64,000 bases of DNA from 54-19 sp038210655 (GCA_038210655.1 JBBQWM010000012.1:77902-141901), one strand, 5' to 3'; numbered from the stretch's first letter, positions 51,158-60,127 are shown. Translations and numbers: made by a program. Notes: a model not told the origin generated them from the sequence alone.

Positions 51158-51247
51158 GCAGAATGCAGAATATAGAATGCAGAATAGTAAGATCAGAGGC
51201 TAATGCTCTAAAACTTTCCCGCATTCTGCATTCTACCTTTTGCATTC
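51158..51247. repeat. GCAGAAT heptanucleotide arrays in inverted orientation
   Basis: GCAGAAT, GCAGAAT, ATAGAAT, GCAGAAT (51158-51185), and on the other side GCATTCT, GCATTCT, then ACCTTTT, GCATTCC (51221-51248). These are reverse complements of the first units and would form a hairpin after the B-subunit gene. Confidence 0.85.
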
Positions 51248-51343
51248 CCCAAGGCCAGTTACGACCATTGCGTAACCTGGCCCAGACTTTTATCGTGAAA
51301 TAAGCAATCAGGGCTTGCCGCCCGCTCACTTCTGGAAGAAATT

Positions 51344-52153
51344 TCAGGCTTGCGCAGGTAGGGGCAAATTCAGGAATTCCTCGACCATCGGCACAATCCA
51401 GGCCGAGCGATTCATGACGGTTACGTGGGTGGTGCCAGGGAGGATCGCCAGGCGGGAATTGGGCAGTCCAACCAGATCGCCGACCACGCCGCCGCCGAGC
51501 AGCCGGAACATGTCTACAATGTGTTCGGGGCGAATAATATCGGAATCACCTAGGATCAAGAAGGTCGGGGCTTTGATGTCTTTGATACTTTCGGCCGACC
51601 ATGAATAAACTTTGGTATCGAGGTCTTTCATCTTTTCAACCAGCTTTGGGAAGTCGGCCGGATTAGGGGCGACTTTATCGTATTCCATTTTCGAGGGTGT
51701 CCCCTCGAAAACTTCCGGCGTGATATTGTCCATAGCCTCCATCAATTCGGAGTACATCCCGGCGGCGTTGTAGCTGACCGAAGCGGCTACCAGTTTACGG
51801 ACCAGTTGCGGATAGCGCATCGCCACCTGGACGGCCACCCCGGCCCCCAGACTGTAACCGAAAATATCGGCCTGGGGAATGTTGAGGAATTGGAGTAAGG
51901 CCGCCACGTCATCGGCCAGGATTTCCATCCGAAGCGGTCGGTCGATGTCGGGGGTCCGGCCCTGCGCCTGGAAATCTAAGGCGATAACCTGGCGAGTTCT
52001 GGCGAGGTCCGAAAGCAGCGGCTGCATGGCGTTGGTACTCATATATGCGCCGTGCAGAAGCACCAGCGGTTCGCCCGTGCCGTGAATTTCGTAGTAGAGA
52101 TTGAGGCCGTTGACCGGGGCATAGTTGCCCGTGTAATTCTGTTCCGTCGCCAT
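51344..52153 (-). CDS. Alpha/beta hydrolase
   Basis: 269 residues. Oxyanion segment LVLLHGAYMST, nucleophile Ser101 in FGYSLGAG (G-x-S-x-G), acid Asp in LILGDSDIIRPEH and base His in LPGTTHVTVMN. A cap of about 60 residues lies between. The family includes esterases, lactonases and ring-fission hydrolases (C-C bond, MhpC-like). ATG 52153 has AGGAGCATC about seven bases upstream. It faces the CoA-enzyme genes and could act in the same catabolism, but this is inference. Confidence 0.88.
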   Translation of the reverse strand: MATEQNYTGNYAPVNGLNLYYEIHGTGEPLVLLHGAYMSTNAMQPLLSDLARTRQVIALDFQAQGRTPDIDRPLRMEILADDVAALLQFLNIPQADIFGYSLGAGVAVQVAMRYPQLVRKLVAASVSYNAAGMYSELMEAMDNITPEVFEGTPSKMEYDKVAPNPADFPKLVEKMKDLDTKVYSWSAESIKDIKAPTFLILGDSDIIRPEHIVDMFRLLGGGVVGDLVGLPNSRLAILPGTTHVTVMNRSAWIVPMVEEFLNLPLPAQA

Positions 52154-52548
52154 AAAAGATGCTCCTTTTGCGCTTATACAACCTATAAGATGAGTGAGAC
52201 AAGCTGGGTTTATCTTATCGCAGATTATATGCCTGACTTAGCCTTTATCTGGCGTAGTTTGTAAAAAGTGCCGGATTTCCGATGTCGTAATAAAAATAAA
52301 CAAGGCAATTGCAAAGTCGGGAGTTGAGTTCAAAGGGATACAGGAAATAGACCAAAAAATCTTTCGTGGTTACAATTGGTTGTCATAAAGTAATCAAGCA
52401 TAACCAGAAAGGTTTTTCGCGATGAATTATACTCGGCGCAAATTTGAATACTTCTTGCACAAGAAACTTTTGGCTTTAGCTTAGTCCAACATACTTTATG
52501 TTCTCTACCTCGACTTTGCAACTGCCGCACCCGTATTCCCCGCTAAAC
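52154..52548. other. Intergenic stretch without recognised genes
   Basis: About 395 bases between the hydrolase gene and the hppA promoter. AT-rich, no frame longer than about 70 codons with support, no tRNA or repeat recognised. A putative upstream control region only. Confidence 0.5.
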
Positions 52549-52577
52549 TTTACATTGAGGTAGGGCTGTGTTAAAAT
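52549..52577 (+). promoter_or_regulatory. Promoter of hppA
   Basis: TTTACA (52549-52554), 17-base spacer, TAAAAT (52572-52577), with TG one base before it (extended -10). About 390 bases upstream of the start codon. Confidence 0.6.
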
Positions 52578-52584
52578 CGCTTAA

Positions 52585-52969
52585 GTTTGTGCGAGGCTGC
52601 ACATAGTAACCCCGCTTGTATCAGGCGGAGCTAAGCGGACTATCTTCTGATAGGCAGAATAAGCTCAATTTAGCTATTGTTTGGTTGATTTGCTAACAAT
52701 TCGCCTTCTCGCTCCAGCCTCTTGCACCAATTGCTCGATTTTCAAACATACGTTTATCGTTCTGTCTCAATATTTTGGGGTAGAGACAGGCTGTAAGTCT
52801 GTCTAGGGGGCAATGACCGATCCAGTTGCCGGAAGTGCCACTACAAATTGAGATACTAGAAGGTATTCTGAGTTAGCAACCGGTAAGCAGATGCCGGATG
52901 AAGTTTATTTTGACCCTGAAGTAGCAGGAAGCTTTAGGCAAAAACCGACCTGAAAGAGGAGGAAGTCCT
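52585..52969 (+). promoter_or_regulatory. Long structured leader of hppA (possible ncRNA or riboswitch)
   Basis: About 385 untranslated bases containing serial hairpins: GTGC/GCAC, CCGC/GCGG and CTATC/GATAG (52591-52656), then AGACAG/CTGTCT (52794-52815), GGCAA/TTGCC and CCGG/CCGG near 52889. No open frame. It does not match a riboswitch class I know. Confidence 0.4.
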
Positions 52970-55195
52970 ATGTTTGGTGCATGGCTCGGAATAATCTACG
53001 GAGCCGGGCTGATTGGTATCTTGTTCTCATTTTTTCTAGCCCGCCAGGTGCTGGCGTGTGACAAAGGTACGCCGGAAATGCAGGACATTGCCGCGAAGAT
53101 TTACGCCGGGGCAGTCGCTTTTTTGCGCCGCCAGTACGCTACAATCGCTCAGTTGGCAATCGTAGCGGCTATTTTGCTGGGCGTGCTTTTGACCCTGTTA
53201 CAGCCCAAAAATCCAGAACAGATCAAAGGCATTGAACTGGGTATCAAAACATCGATAGCCTTTTTGGTCGGGGCGATTTGTTCCGCCATTTCCGGCTTTG
53301 TCGGAATGTTTGTAGCGGTGCAGGCTAACTTGCGAACCGCTGCTGCTGCCCGTCGGAATCTGGCTGCCGCTTTGCAGACCTCCTTGCGGGGTGGAGCGGT
53401 TTCGGGCTTTTTGGTAGTAGCTCTTAGCTTGCTCGGTCTGACGACGATCTTTTTAGCCTATGGTGGGTTGGAACTGGGAGCCGACAAGCCGAACCCCCAG
53501 ACGGTTAACAATGTAATTGCCAGCATCGTAGGCTTTGGGTTTGGGGCCAGCTTTGTAGCCCTGTTCGCCCAATTGGGTGGTGGTATCTACACCAAAGCCG
53601 CCGATGTAGGGGCCGACTTGGTCGGGAAGGTCGAAGCCGGTATCCCCGAAGATGACCCGCGTAACCCGGCGGTAATCGCCGACCTGGTGGGCGACAATGT
53701 CGGCGACTGCGCCGGTCGTGGGGCCGACCTTTTTGAATCGACCGCCGCCGAGAACCTGGGCGCAATGATTTTGGGCGTATCACTCTTTCGGATCAGCGGT
53801 CAACCGGCCTGGATTATGTTCCCGTTGGTCGTCCTGAGCTTTGGTGTGATCGCTTCGATGGTCGGGACATTGGCCGTCCGCAGCAGCAACCGCCCACACG
53901 ACCCGATGAACGATCTCAATTTGGGTTATTATGTGACTGCTGGGCTTTCGGCGATTGGGATGTTTGGCACGTCTTACTGGATGCTTCAGAGCGATAAATA
54001 TAGCGACGCAGGCTGGAAGTTTGGGCTGTGTGGTCTGATCGGTATTATAACCAGTGTAGCTTTTGTGTTTATCACCCAGTATTATACTTCCGGGTCGTGG
54101 AGGCCGGTGCGCGAAATTGCGAAGGCCAGTCGTACCGGCCCGGCAACGGTGGTGATTAGCGGTACGGCGGTTGGTTTTGAGACGACGGCCTTCCCGACGA
54201 TTGTGATCGGGGCCGCCTTGCTCGGCTCGTTCGGGCTAGGCCAGTCGATTAGCGGGGTGGACTCGGCCCACACGTTTGATTTTGGTATTTTCGGGACGGC
54301 AGTCGCCACGATGGGAATGCTAATGAGTGCCGCTTATATCCTGGCGATGGATACTTTTGGCCCGATCACCGACAACGCGGGCGGTATCGTCGAGATGAGC
54401 AATTCTACCGACGAAGTGCGCGAAGTAACCGACGCGCTCGACGCAGTTGGCAACACGACCAAAGCCCTTACCAAAGGCTATGCGGTCGGGTCGGCAGCGT
54501 TGGCGGCTTTCCTGCTTTTCTCGGCTTATGTGCAGGAAGCAGGGCTGATTAAGAATGTGCGCGAGGTCAACCCTACTACCGGCGTACCGGTCGGAGGCGA
54601 CCTGGGTAAGACCGTCTCGATTGTCAATATCTTCGACCCAACGGTCTTTGTAGGCGGCTTTATCGGCGCAATGTTGGTCTTCTTGTTTAGCTCGTTTGCA
54701 ATTCGGGCGGTCGGCAGAGCGGCCCAAAGTATGATCGAAGAAGTCCGCCGCCAGTTCCGGGCTGACCCTGGCATTATGAAGGGAACCAGCCAACCGGATT
54801 ACGCTCGTTGCGTGGACATCAGTACGCGGGGGGCCTTACGCGAAATGATTGTACCGGGACTTCTGGCAATCGGTACGCCGGTGGCGGTCGGCCTGATCTT
54901 GCGGGCGCAGGCGGTCGCCGGATTGCTGATCGTCGGAACTATCACCGGCGTATTGATGGCAAACTACCTGAACAATAGTGGGGGAGCCTGGGACAACGCC
55001 AAGAAATGGATCGAGGCTGGCAATCTGAAGGACGAAACCGGCAAGGTGCTGGCTAAACGGAGCGATGCCCACGCCGCCGCCGTGGTGGGCGATACCGTAG
55101 GCGACCCGTTCAAGGATACGGCCGGCCCGGCCCTTCACGTGCTTATCAAGTTGCTGGCGACCATTACACTGGTATTGGTTCCGTTGTTCGTCTAA
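52970..55195 (+). CDS. hppA: Membrane-bound proton-translocating pyrophosphatase
   Basis: 741 residues, about sixteen helices. The catalytic loops are intact: DVGADLVGKVEAGIPEDD followed by DNVGDCAGRGADLFES, and late DTVGDPFKDTAGP. GNTTKALTKG carries Lys at residue 498, at the position that separates subfamilies: Lys marks the K+-independent H+-pumping type, Ala the K+-dependent one. It uses pyrophosphate to pump protons. ATG 52970 is preceded by GAGGAGG. A long leader suggests RNA-level control. The C-terminus ends naturally with LVPLFV. Confidence 0.96.
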   Translation: MFGAWLGIIYGAGLIGILFSFFLARQVLACDKGTPEMQDIAAKIYAGAVAFLRRQYATIAQLAIVAAILLGVLLTLLQPKNPEQIKGIELGIKTSIAFLVGAICSAISGFVGMFVAVQANLRTAAAARRNLAAALQTSLRGGAVSGFLVVALSLLGLTTIFLAYGGLELGADKPNPQTVNNVIASIVGFGFGASFVALFAQLGGGIYTKAADVGADLVGKVEAGIPEDDPRNPAVIADLVGDNVGDCAGRGADLFESTAAENLGAMILGVSLFRISGQPAWIMFPLVVLSFGVIASMVGTLAVRSSNRPHDPMNDLNLGYYVTAGLSAIGMFGTSYWMLQSDKYSDAGWKFGLCGLIGIITSVAFVFITQYYTSGSWRPVREIAKASRTGPATVVISGTAVGFETTAFPTIVIGAALLGSFGLGQSISGVDSAHTFDFGIFGTAVATMGMLMSAAYILAMDTFGPITDNAGGIVEMSNSTDEVREVTDALDAVGNTTKALTKGYAVGSAALAAFLLFSAYVQEAGLIKNVREVNPTTGVPVGGDLGKTVSIVNIFDPTVFVGGFIGAMLVFLFSSFAIRAVGRAAQSMIEEVRRQFRADPGIMKGTSQPDYARCVDISTRGALREMIVPGLLAIGTPVAVGLILRAQAVAGLLIVGTITGVLMANYLNNSGGAWDNAKKWIEAGNLKDETGKVLAKRSDAHAAAVVGDTVGDPFKDTAGPALHVLIKLLATITLVLVPLFV

Positions 55196-55232
55196 TCAAC
55201 GGTCTGGAAGACCTAAAAGTATACTCTTCCTG

Positions 55233-55295
55233 AATAAACTCTTTTTTCCTGCCGGTAACATTCTTGATATACTGGTATGGGGAAAAGAGTTTATT
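55233..55295. terminator. Long-loop inverted repeat after hppA
   Basis: AATAAACTCTTTT (55233-55245) and AAAAGAGTTTATT (55283-55295) are exact complements with a 37-base loop. It may terminate hppA, but there is no U-tract after it, so confidence is low. Confidence 0.35.
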
Positions 55296-55344
55296 AGTTT
55301 GTTTGGGGTCATAGAGCTAAAAGTGGTTTTAGTTCGAGAGGATA

Positions 55345-55353
55345 TGATATAAT
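55345..55353 (+). promoter_or_regulatory. Extended -10 promoter of the sensor kinase
   Basis: TGATATAAT (TG-n-TATAAT) about 195 bases upstream of the kinase start, in the 352-base gap 55196-55547. No good -35. The gap otherwise shows only the inverted repeat at 55233-55295. Confidence 0.5.
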
Positions 55354-55547
55354 AATAGCCAGAATGTACCAAGCTAGTACTATTTAGCTACAGTAAGGAA
55401 GCCTGTTATTATGAGAGAGTGCGCCAAATCATTGACATTTGGTACACTAACCATTACATTAGGTTAGGGTTGAATAAACAAGCATTGCCTGAACTTAATT
55501 CCTTTTTTCTATCAATTACTTAGTAGTTTTCTAGTAGAGCAAAATCC

Positions 55548-57368
55548 GTGGACTTAGCTAACCGTTCTCGCAAACTTATTTCACAGCGAATGCAGGGCCT
55601 GGAGCAAAAGCGCAATGCGCGGCTTTCCTACGCCCGCTGGTTTTTTGTGCTGGCGATCCTTGTTTTGTATGGGCTAGAGTTGACTATCAACAACCAACCA
55701 CTTCTCTTTACCAATACTATAACTTATCTGATCGCTGGTTATGCGGTCTATAGTCTGGTAGTAATGGTTGCCAGTATCACTTTTGCCCGTCAAGCCAAGT
55801 TGCTGCCGGTCGCTACTTTGCTGCTAGATGTAGGATTGCTTTTGGCAATCTCCTGGCAAATTGGAGCAGCCGTGCCAATTTTTGCTTTAGCCTATGCCCC
55901 AGCCCTGTTGCTGCTGGTGACAGCGGGTGTTCTGGAAAGTGGGGCGGCTATTTTGGCAGTGGGGGCGGTTAATACGGCTTTCTTTTTAACCAATACGGCT
56001 TCTAACCGACTTGAGCTAAAATCGCCCGAAGGCTTAACCATGCTTGCCACCTTTGCGGCGGCAATTTTGCTGGTGATCTCGGTCTTTATCATTACCCAGA
56101 CCCGTACCGCTTTGGTTCGCGCTCACAACGAGCTATTGGAAGAAGCTATCGCCAATGCGAACTCGACCAATCTAAAGGAATTGCAAAATCGGGTCAAGGC
56201 CGTTTATCGGGTTGCCAGCACTCTGAGTGCTACATTGGATTACCACAAGGTTGTTCATAACATTTTGGTAGAAGTCCAATCGGTTTTTGATCTGACGGTT
56301 GGGGCGGTTATGATCTTTGAAGGCACCGTCAACGCGATCCGGGTAGCCGACGCGATTGGCCTGACCGAAGAAGAAAAACGCAAGCCTATCGAAACTCGTT
56401 ACGGCGCAATGCGGGATGTTTTAGCCGATGGTAAGCCGACCCTGGTAGCCGACGAAGAGACAATGGAAGAGTGGCGCAAGCTTTTCCCTTCGCTTGGTAG
56501 TTGCCGTAATTTGATGGTCATGCCCTTGCGGGGTGGTTATGAGGTCTACGGTCTGCTGCTGATTGCCAGCAAACAGCCTGATGCTTATCACGTGACTGAC
56601 CTGGAAATGATGGTAGCCCTGACCGCCCATACGATAGTAGCGATGCAAAATGCGACCCTCTATCGCAATCTTTTGGAAGATCGCAATAAGATGTTGACGG
56701 CGGAAGAAGAAGTACGCCACACGCTGGCCCGTAACCTGCACGATGGCCCCGCTCAAGCGGTTGCTGCCTTCTCGATGCAAACCGAGTTTATCCGTCGTCT
56801 ATTCAAGAGCGAACCGGAGCGGGCGATGGAGGAATTAGCCCAGCTTGGCAAGCAGGCCCAGCAGACTTCTAAAGAAATCCGTACCTTGCTCTACGAATTA
56901 CGTCCATTGGTTTTGGAGTCGCAAGGTCTAAATGCGGCCCTCGAACAATACGCCAGCCGTTTCCCATTGACCCCCAACGATCCGGAGGTACATTTCTCGG
57001 CCTCCGCCGATTTTACCAATCGGCTCAACCCGGCAGTCGAGACCACTATCTTTACTATTTTGCAAGAAGCGGTCAACAATGCCCGCAAACATGCCCAGGC
57101 CCGCAACATCTGGCTCAATATTGATTTCAAAGATGGGTTTTTGGTGGCTTCCTCGCAGGACGATGGCAAAGGCTTTGATCTGGCTGCCGTCGAGCGTACC
57201 TACGACCAGCGCGGTAGTCTTGGCCTGACCAATATGCGTGAAAGAGCCACCCTGGTCAGTGGTTCGGTCAACATCGTCTCGCAACCGGGCCGGGGAACCA
57301 GCGTCATCATCCGTATTCCGCTTACCGAAGCGACTATGTCTGCACCGGGGGTTAGCGCGGTCGGCTAA
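55548..57368 (+). CDS. Sensor histidine kinase of the NarX/LiaS type
   Basis: 606 residues. Five to six membrane helices (about 28-190) form the sensor, then a short coiled linker and a GAF domain (about 220-370, VVHNILVEVQSVFDLTVGAVMIF). HisKA_3 follows with the phosphorylated His398 in LARNLHDGPAQ. The HATPase domain has N box QEAVNNARKHA, G1 DDGKGFD and G2 GSLGLTNMRERA. Such kinases phosphorylate NarL/LuxR-type regulators. None is adjacent, so the kinase is an orphan here. GTG 55548 is the start; no strong ribosome site is seen. The kinase ends with no obvious terminator. Confidence 0.92.
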   Translation: MDLANRSRKLISQRMQGLEQKRNARLSYARWFFVLAILVLYGLELTINNQPLLFTNTITYLIAGYAVYSLVVMVASITFARQAKLLPVATLLLDVGLLLAISWQIGAAVPIFALAYAPALLLLVTAGVLESGAAILAVGAVNTAFFLTNTASNRLELKSPEGLTMLATFAAAILLVISVFIITQTRTALVRAHNELLEEAIANANSTNLKELQNRVKAVYRVASTLSATLDYHKVVHNILVEVQSVFDLTVGAVMIFEGTVNAIRVADAIGLTEEEKRKPIETRYGAMRDVLADGKPTLVADEETMEEWRKLFPSLGSCRNLMVMPLRGGYEVYGLLLIASKQPDAYHVTDLEMMVALTAHTIVAMQNATLYRNLLEDRNKMLTAEEEVRHTLARNLHDGPAQAVAAFSMQTEFIRRLFKSEPERAMEELAQLGKQAQQTSKEIRTLLYELRPLVLESQGLNAALEQYASRFPLTPNDPEVHFSASADFTNRLNPAVETTIFTILQEAVNNARKHAQARNIWLNIDFKDGFLVASSQDDGKGFDLAAVERTYDQRGSLGLTNMRERATLVSGSVNIVSQPGRGTSVIIRIPLTEATMSAPGVSAVG

Positions 57369-57554
57369 ATATTCCAGACTTTGCTACAATTTAATTAAGG
57401 GAATTAAAAGCAATAAAATATACCCAGATGTGTTAGAATTAAAACCTAAGTAATCCTGGAGGTAAAAGCATTGGAACTCAAACTTGCACAACCTCTATGT
57501 GGTCTAGCTTAGCGGAGGTGATGCCTAAGAGCCGTTCGGTTCATCCCTTGCTCT

Positions 57555-57593
57555 TTTGCAGGTAAGCTGTTCATTTATTGCATCTCCTGCAAA
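57555..57593. terminator. Hairpin between convergent kinase and restriction genes
   Basis: TTTGCAGG (57555-57562) and CCTGCAAA (57586-57593) are exact complements with a 23-base loop, just before the stop of the minus-strand restriction gene. Upstream, AAGAGC (57526-57531) and GCTCTT (57550-57555) form a second possible stem. They may end both transcripts. Confidence 0.4.
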
Positions 57594-57594
57594 C

Positions 57595-58686
57595 TTAGTT
57601 AGGGAACGCTTGCAAAGTCGGTTCCATGAAGCAATCTAAAAAGTCGTCATCTACGCCCTTTAGCTTGCGCCGCTGGCAAAGCGAATAAAGTTCTTCAATG
57701 GCTGAGTAAGGGAAAAACTGCGCGTTAAGTGATTTAAATTGAGGGCGATTGCATTCTCTTAGCACTTTGTCCCTATCCTCATCCGGCGCGGCTATTACCC
57801 AGCGTACATTTTGAATAGCTGGAAGTGCATCTTGAAATCCCTTCATACGGGTTAGACCGCTCGTTACTCCAGTGCTGTGTTCTATCTCTATAACGGCAGG
57901 CATAAATTTAGCATTCCTGAACCAGACACAATCAATCAGGAGGGCTGCATGTACTGCTTCGGGGAAGGCACTAAGCAACCGTTCATCATTAAGTTTTGCT
58001 ATAACGCCGGGCATTTCTCCAAGTTTCTTATCTTCGTACACAATACCCTTATCATTTTGAGCTACCCAAGTTCTAAAGCGAAGCTGCTGTCCAATTTTGA
58101 CAAGGGCAACCTGTATCATGGCGTGCCGTCTTGCCATTTCAAAATCTAAGCCTTGCTCTGGCGCTTTCTTCGGTAGCACTAGAGCTTCATAAACAGCTTC
58201 GGCTGTAGGAATTTCCGAAATGACGACCCCGGTGTTGATTTCTTCTATAAGCCCTTGCTTATGGGGTTTATCCGGCATCCATATAAGGTGTTTGTGGCCT
58301 TCCTTTACCTTTGTAGAGGAAGCTATATACTCAATGCGTCCGGGGCGACAGAAATAAAATTCCGGTGTGTGGGCAAGCAAGGCTTCCAAAGCTGACCGGG
58401 TGTTGTAGCTCGCTCCTAACACCCGATCAAAATTTATAGGGATATTTTCACGAATAGCATTAGCTACCCTCCATATCATTTGTGATGAGATAGTAGTTTT
58501 TTTCGCGTCTCCCCGGCCCGTGCCTTTATTTGGGTCGTATCTTTTAATAGTGATTGGGCCTTCAGGTAGTTGAACATCTACAATAATTATTTTAGTAGTA
58601 GTTGCTGGTTCAATGTATTTGTAACTCTGGTTCTTTGGTAGGTTGGATATTGCTTTGACTATATCTGATGCTGTTATGGTGAGCAT
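57595..58686 (-). CDS. Putative type II restriction endonuclease
   Basis: 363 residues from ATG 58686 (GGAG about seven bases upstream; two earlier in-frame ATGs at 58692 and 58707 are less likely). The start lies inside the methyltransferase gene, overlapping it by 77 bases. A PD-(D/E)xK-like core is suggested by LLIDCVWFRNAKFMPAVIEIEHSTG (Asp then Glu-x-Glu; the canonical Lys is replaced). The helical N-terminus begins with ITASDIVKAISNLP. No cleavage specificity can be predicted. Position after a cytosine methyltransferase is the main argument. AT-rich compared with neighbours. Confidence 0.7.
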   Translation of the reverse strand: MLTITASDIVKAISNLPKNQSYKYIEPATTTKIIIVDVQLPEGPITIKRYDPNKGTGRGDAKKTTISSQMIWRVANAIRENIPINFDRVLGASYNTRSALEALLAHTPEFYFCRPGRIEYIASSTKVKEGHKHLIWMPDKPHKQGLIEEINTGVVISEIPTAEAVYEALVLPKKAPEQGLDFEMARRHAMIQVALVKIGQQLRFRTWVAQNDKGIVYEDKKLGEMPGVIAKLNDERLLSAFPEAVHAALLIDCVWFRNAKFMPAVIEIEHSTGVTSGLTRMKGFQDALPAIQNVRWVIAAPDEDRDKVLRECNRPQFKSLNAQFFPYSAIEELYSLCQRRKLKGVDDDFLDCFMEPTLQAFPN

Positions 58687-59809
58687 AGGCATTCTCCAAA
58701 AATTCATGAATAGTTTGTGCTATGGCTTTTGCTGCTAAATAAGGCACGCCATTTCCGACAGTTTTGAACATATTAGAAAGTGTCATTTCCGGCGGTAATT
58801 CAAATTCGCGGGGTAATGACTGGATGGCTAAAGCCTCTGATACACTAATCCGTCTAGGTTTGTAGGGGTGTAGGTGTACCTCGTTATTTCCATAAGCGGC
58901 AGTAGGGGAATATCGCCATCGATGAAGTCGCTTGAAAGATTTTTTGTTGTCGTCACCTTCGGGAATGGTCTGGAAACGGGCAAGACCCGCCCTCGGCATA
59001 AAACAATGTTGAGCGTTGGGGTGGTCAATTACCTTATTTTTGTCGAACCAGTGCTGTACAGTCAATTCGTGGGGAATGTTGCCAGGAAAGGGCAAAATGC
59101 TATCTTCGTTAAATGGGGTCATTTCCATCCAATTGTAAGAAAACACCTCTTCTCTGTTGTAAGGTGCGTATTTTTGCCAGGGCAATGAAATAGACTGTGA
59201 GGTGTAACCGTTAAGGGAATTATTAAAAACCTGATTATGAAAGCCGATTAGTAAAATTCTGTCTCGATCTTGCGCTACTCCATATTCAATACTGTTAATT
59301 AGCTTATTGTCCATCAAATAGCCGGCCTTTTTGAGCGACTGTTTAAGTTCTTCGTAAAAAGCCTTGTGGCGCTTGGTTTGCCACAATCCCTTAACATTCT
59401 CAAAAAGAAAGAAATCTGGCTTTTGGCTACATATCAAGTCAACATAGACACGGGACAATTTGCCGTTGTCACCGTCTCTGCCCCGATTTTTACCACCAAC
59501 AGAAAAATCAGGGCAAGGTGGGCCGCCAATAAACCCGACATAATCTCCAGCTTGCTTGGCTCTATGTACAAGTGCTTTGAGGTGGGCTGCTCTCGTTGGC
59601 TCTAAAAGTTCGGTAATGGAGCCAGCATCATAACCAAATTCCGGTTCATCAATCTCTAGCTTGCGACGGGCGTGCTTATAAGCTACTAGAAAAGGCTTGT
59701 GGTATTCATTAGCCATGACAACTTCATACCCTGTTGCTTCAAAGCCTAAATCGAGAAAGCCTGTTCCAGCAAAGAAAGAGAATATTTTGATTTTCATTAG
59801 TTTTTCCAT
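58610..59809 (-). CDS. DNA (cytosine-5) methyltransferase
   Basis: 399 residues. Motif I FSFFAGTGFLDLGFE, motif IV with catalytic Cys99 in GGPPCPDFS, motif VI LFENVKG, motif VIII AQDRDRILLIGF, motif IX RRISVSEALAIQSLP and motif X GNGVPYLAAKAIA are all present in the normal order. The target-recognition region lies between VIII and IX. The enzyme modifies the fifth carbon of cytosine, and its target sequence is not predictable. ATG 59809 and a second in-frame ATG at 59797 are both possible. Followed by an overlapping restriction gene. Base composition is AT-richer than the flanking genes. Confidence 0.95.
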   Translation of the reverse strand: MEKLMKIKIFSFFAGTGFLDLGFEATGYEVVMANEYHKPFLVAYKHARRKLEIDEPEFGYDAGSITELLEPTRAAHLKALVHRAKQAGDYVGFIGGPPCPDFSVGGKNRGRDGDNGKLSRVYVDLICSQKPDFFLFENVKGLWQTKRHKAFYEELKQSLKKAGYLMDNKLINSIEYGVAQDRDRILLIGFHNQVFNNSLNGYTSQSISLPWQKYAPYNREEVFSYNWMEMTPFNEDSILPFPGNIPHELTVQHWFDKNKVIDHPNAQHCFMPRAGLARFQTIPEGDDNKKSFKRLHRWRYSPTAAYGNNEVHLHPYKPRRISVSEALAIQSLPREFELPPEMTLSNMFKTVGNGVPYLAAKAIAQTIHEFLENAYAHHNSIRYSQSNIQPTKEPELQIH

Positions 59810-59922
59810 TTACTCTAAATTGCCGATTAACTCCGGCAAAGCTCTTAACAACTTGGTCGGGGTGTTAAACTTATATTAACATAAACCGTCAACTACTGTT
59901 AAGTTATTGGTTTGAACTAAAA

Positions 59923-60105
59923 TCACTTATAAAGAGTGCATCCCGCCTTAAAATAAACTAAATAGGGCTGCTGGCCTTTGTCCGAGAAAACCAAGTCATA
60001 ATGATCCAGATGCTCAACGCACCACCGCTTTCGGCGACCGAAGGGTTGGGTGAACCTAGCGCGATTAAACCTCACGAAATTCTGGCCCGTAGCAATTTGG
60101 CCCAC
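59923..60105 (-). other. Possible small gene or gene remnant
   Basis: A 60-codon frame from GTG 60105 reads GQNFVRFNRARFTQPFGRR, then EHLDHYDLVFSDKG and PYLVYFKAGC near the end. It looks protein-like but has no ribosome-binding site and no recognised family. Its 3' end is one copy of a direct repeat whose second copy (61210) can be read as PILAYFKAGC. It may be the tail of a decayed mobile gene. The rest of the 318-base gap 59810-60127 is featureless. Confidence 0.25.
59934..59970. repeat. Direct repeat A, copy 1
   Basis: GAGTGCATCCCGCCTTAAAA continuing to TAGGGCTG. It matches 61210-61247 in the same orientation at 34 of 38 aligned positions (three substitutions, one indel) and flanks the TPR gene. 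Confidence 0.75.
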
Positions 60106-60127
60106 AACTTTATGTTGCTTTTGAAAG

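Noticed and set aside
52780..52900. Fluoride or cobalamin riboswitch before hppA
   Set aside because: Stem and loop residues typical for these classes do not line up.
57460..57594. SRP RNA, tRNA or 6S RNA
   Set aside because: Hairpins exist but none of the hallmark loops (GGAA tetraloop arm, TTCRA arm) is present.
58874..59188. Plus-strand frame inside the cytosine methyltransferase
   Set aside because: Antisense to conserved motifs VIII-IX; no start signal.
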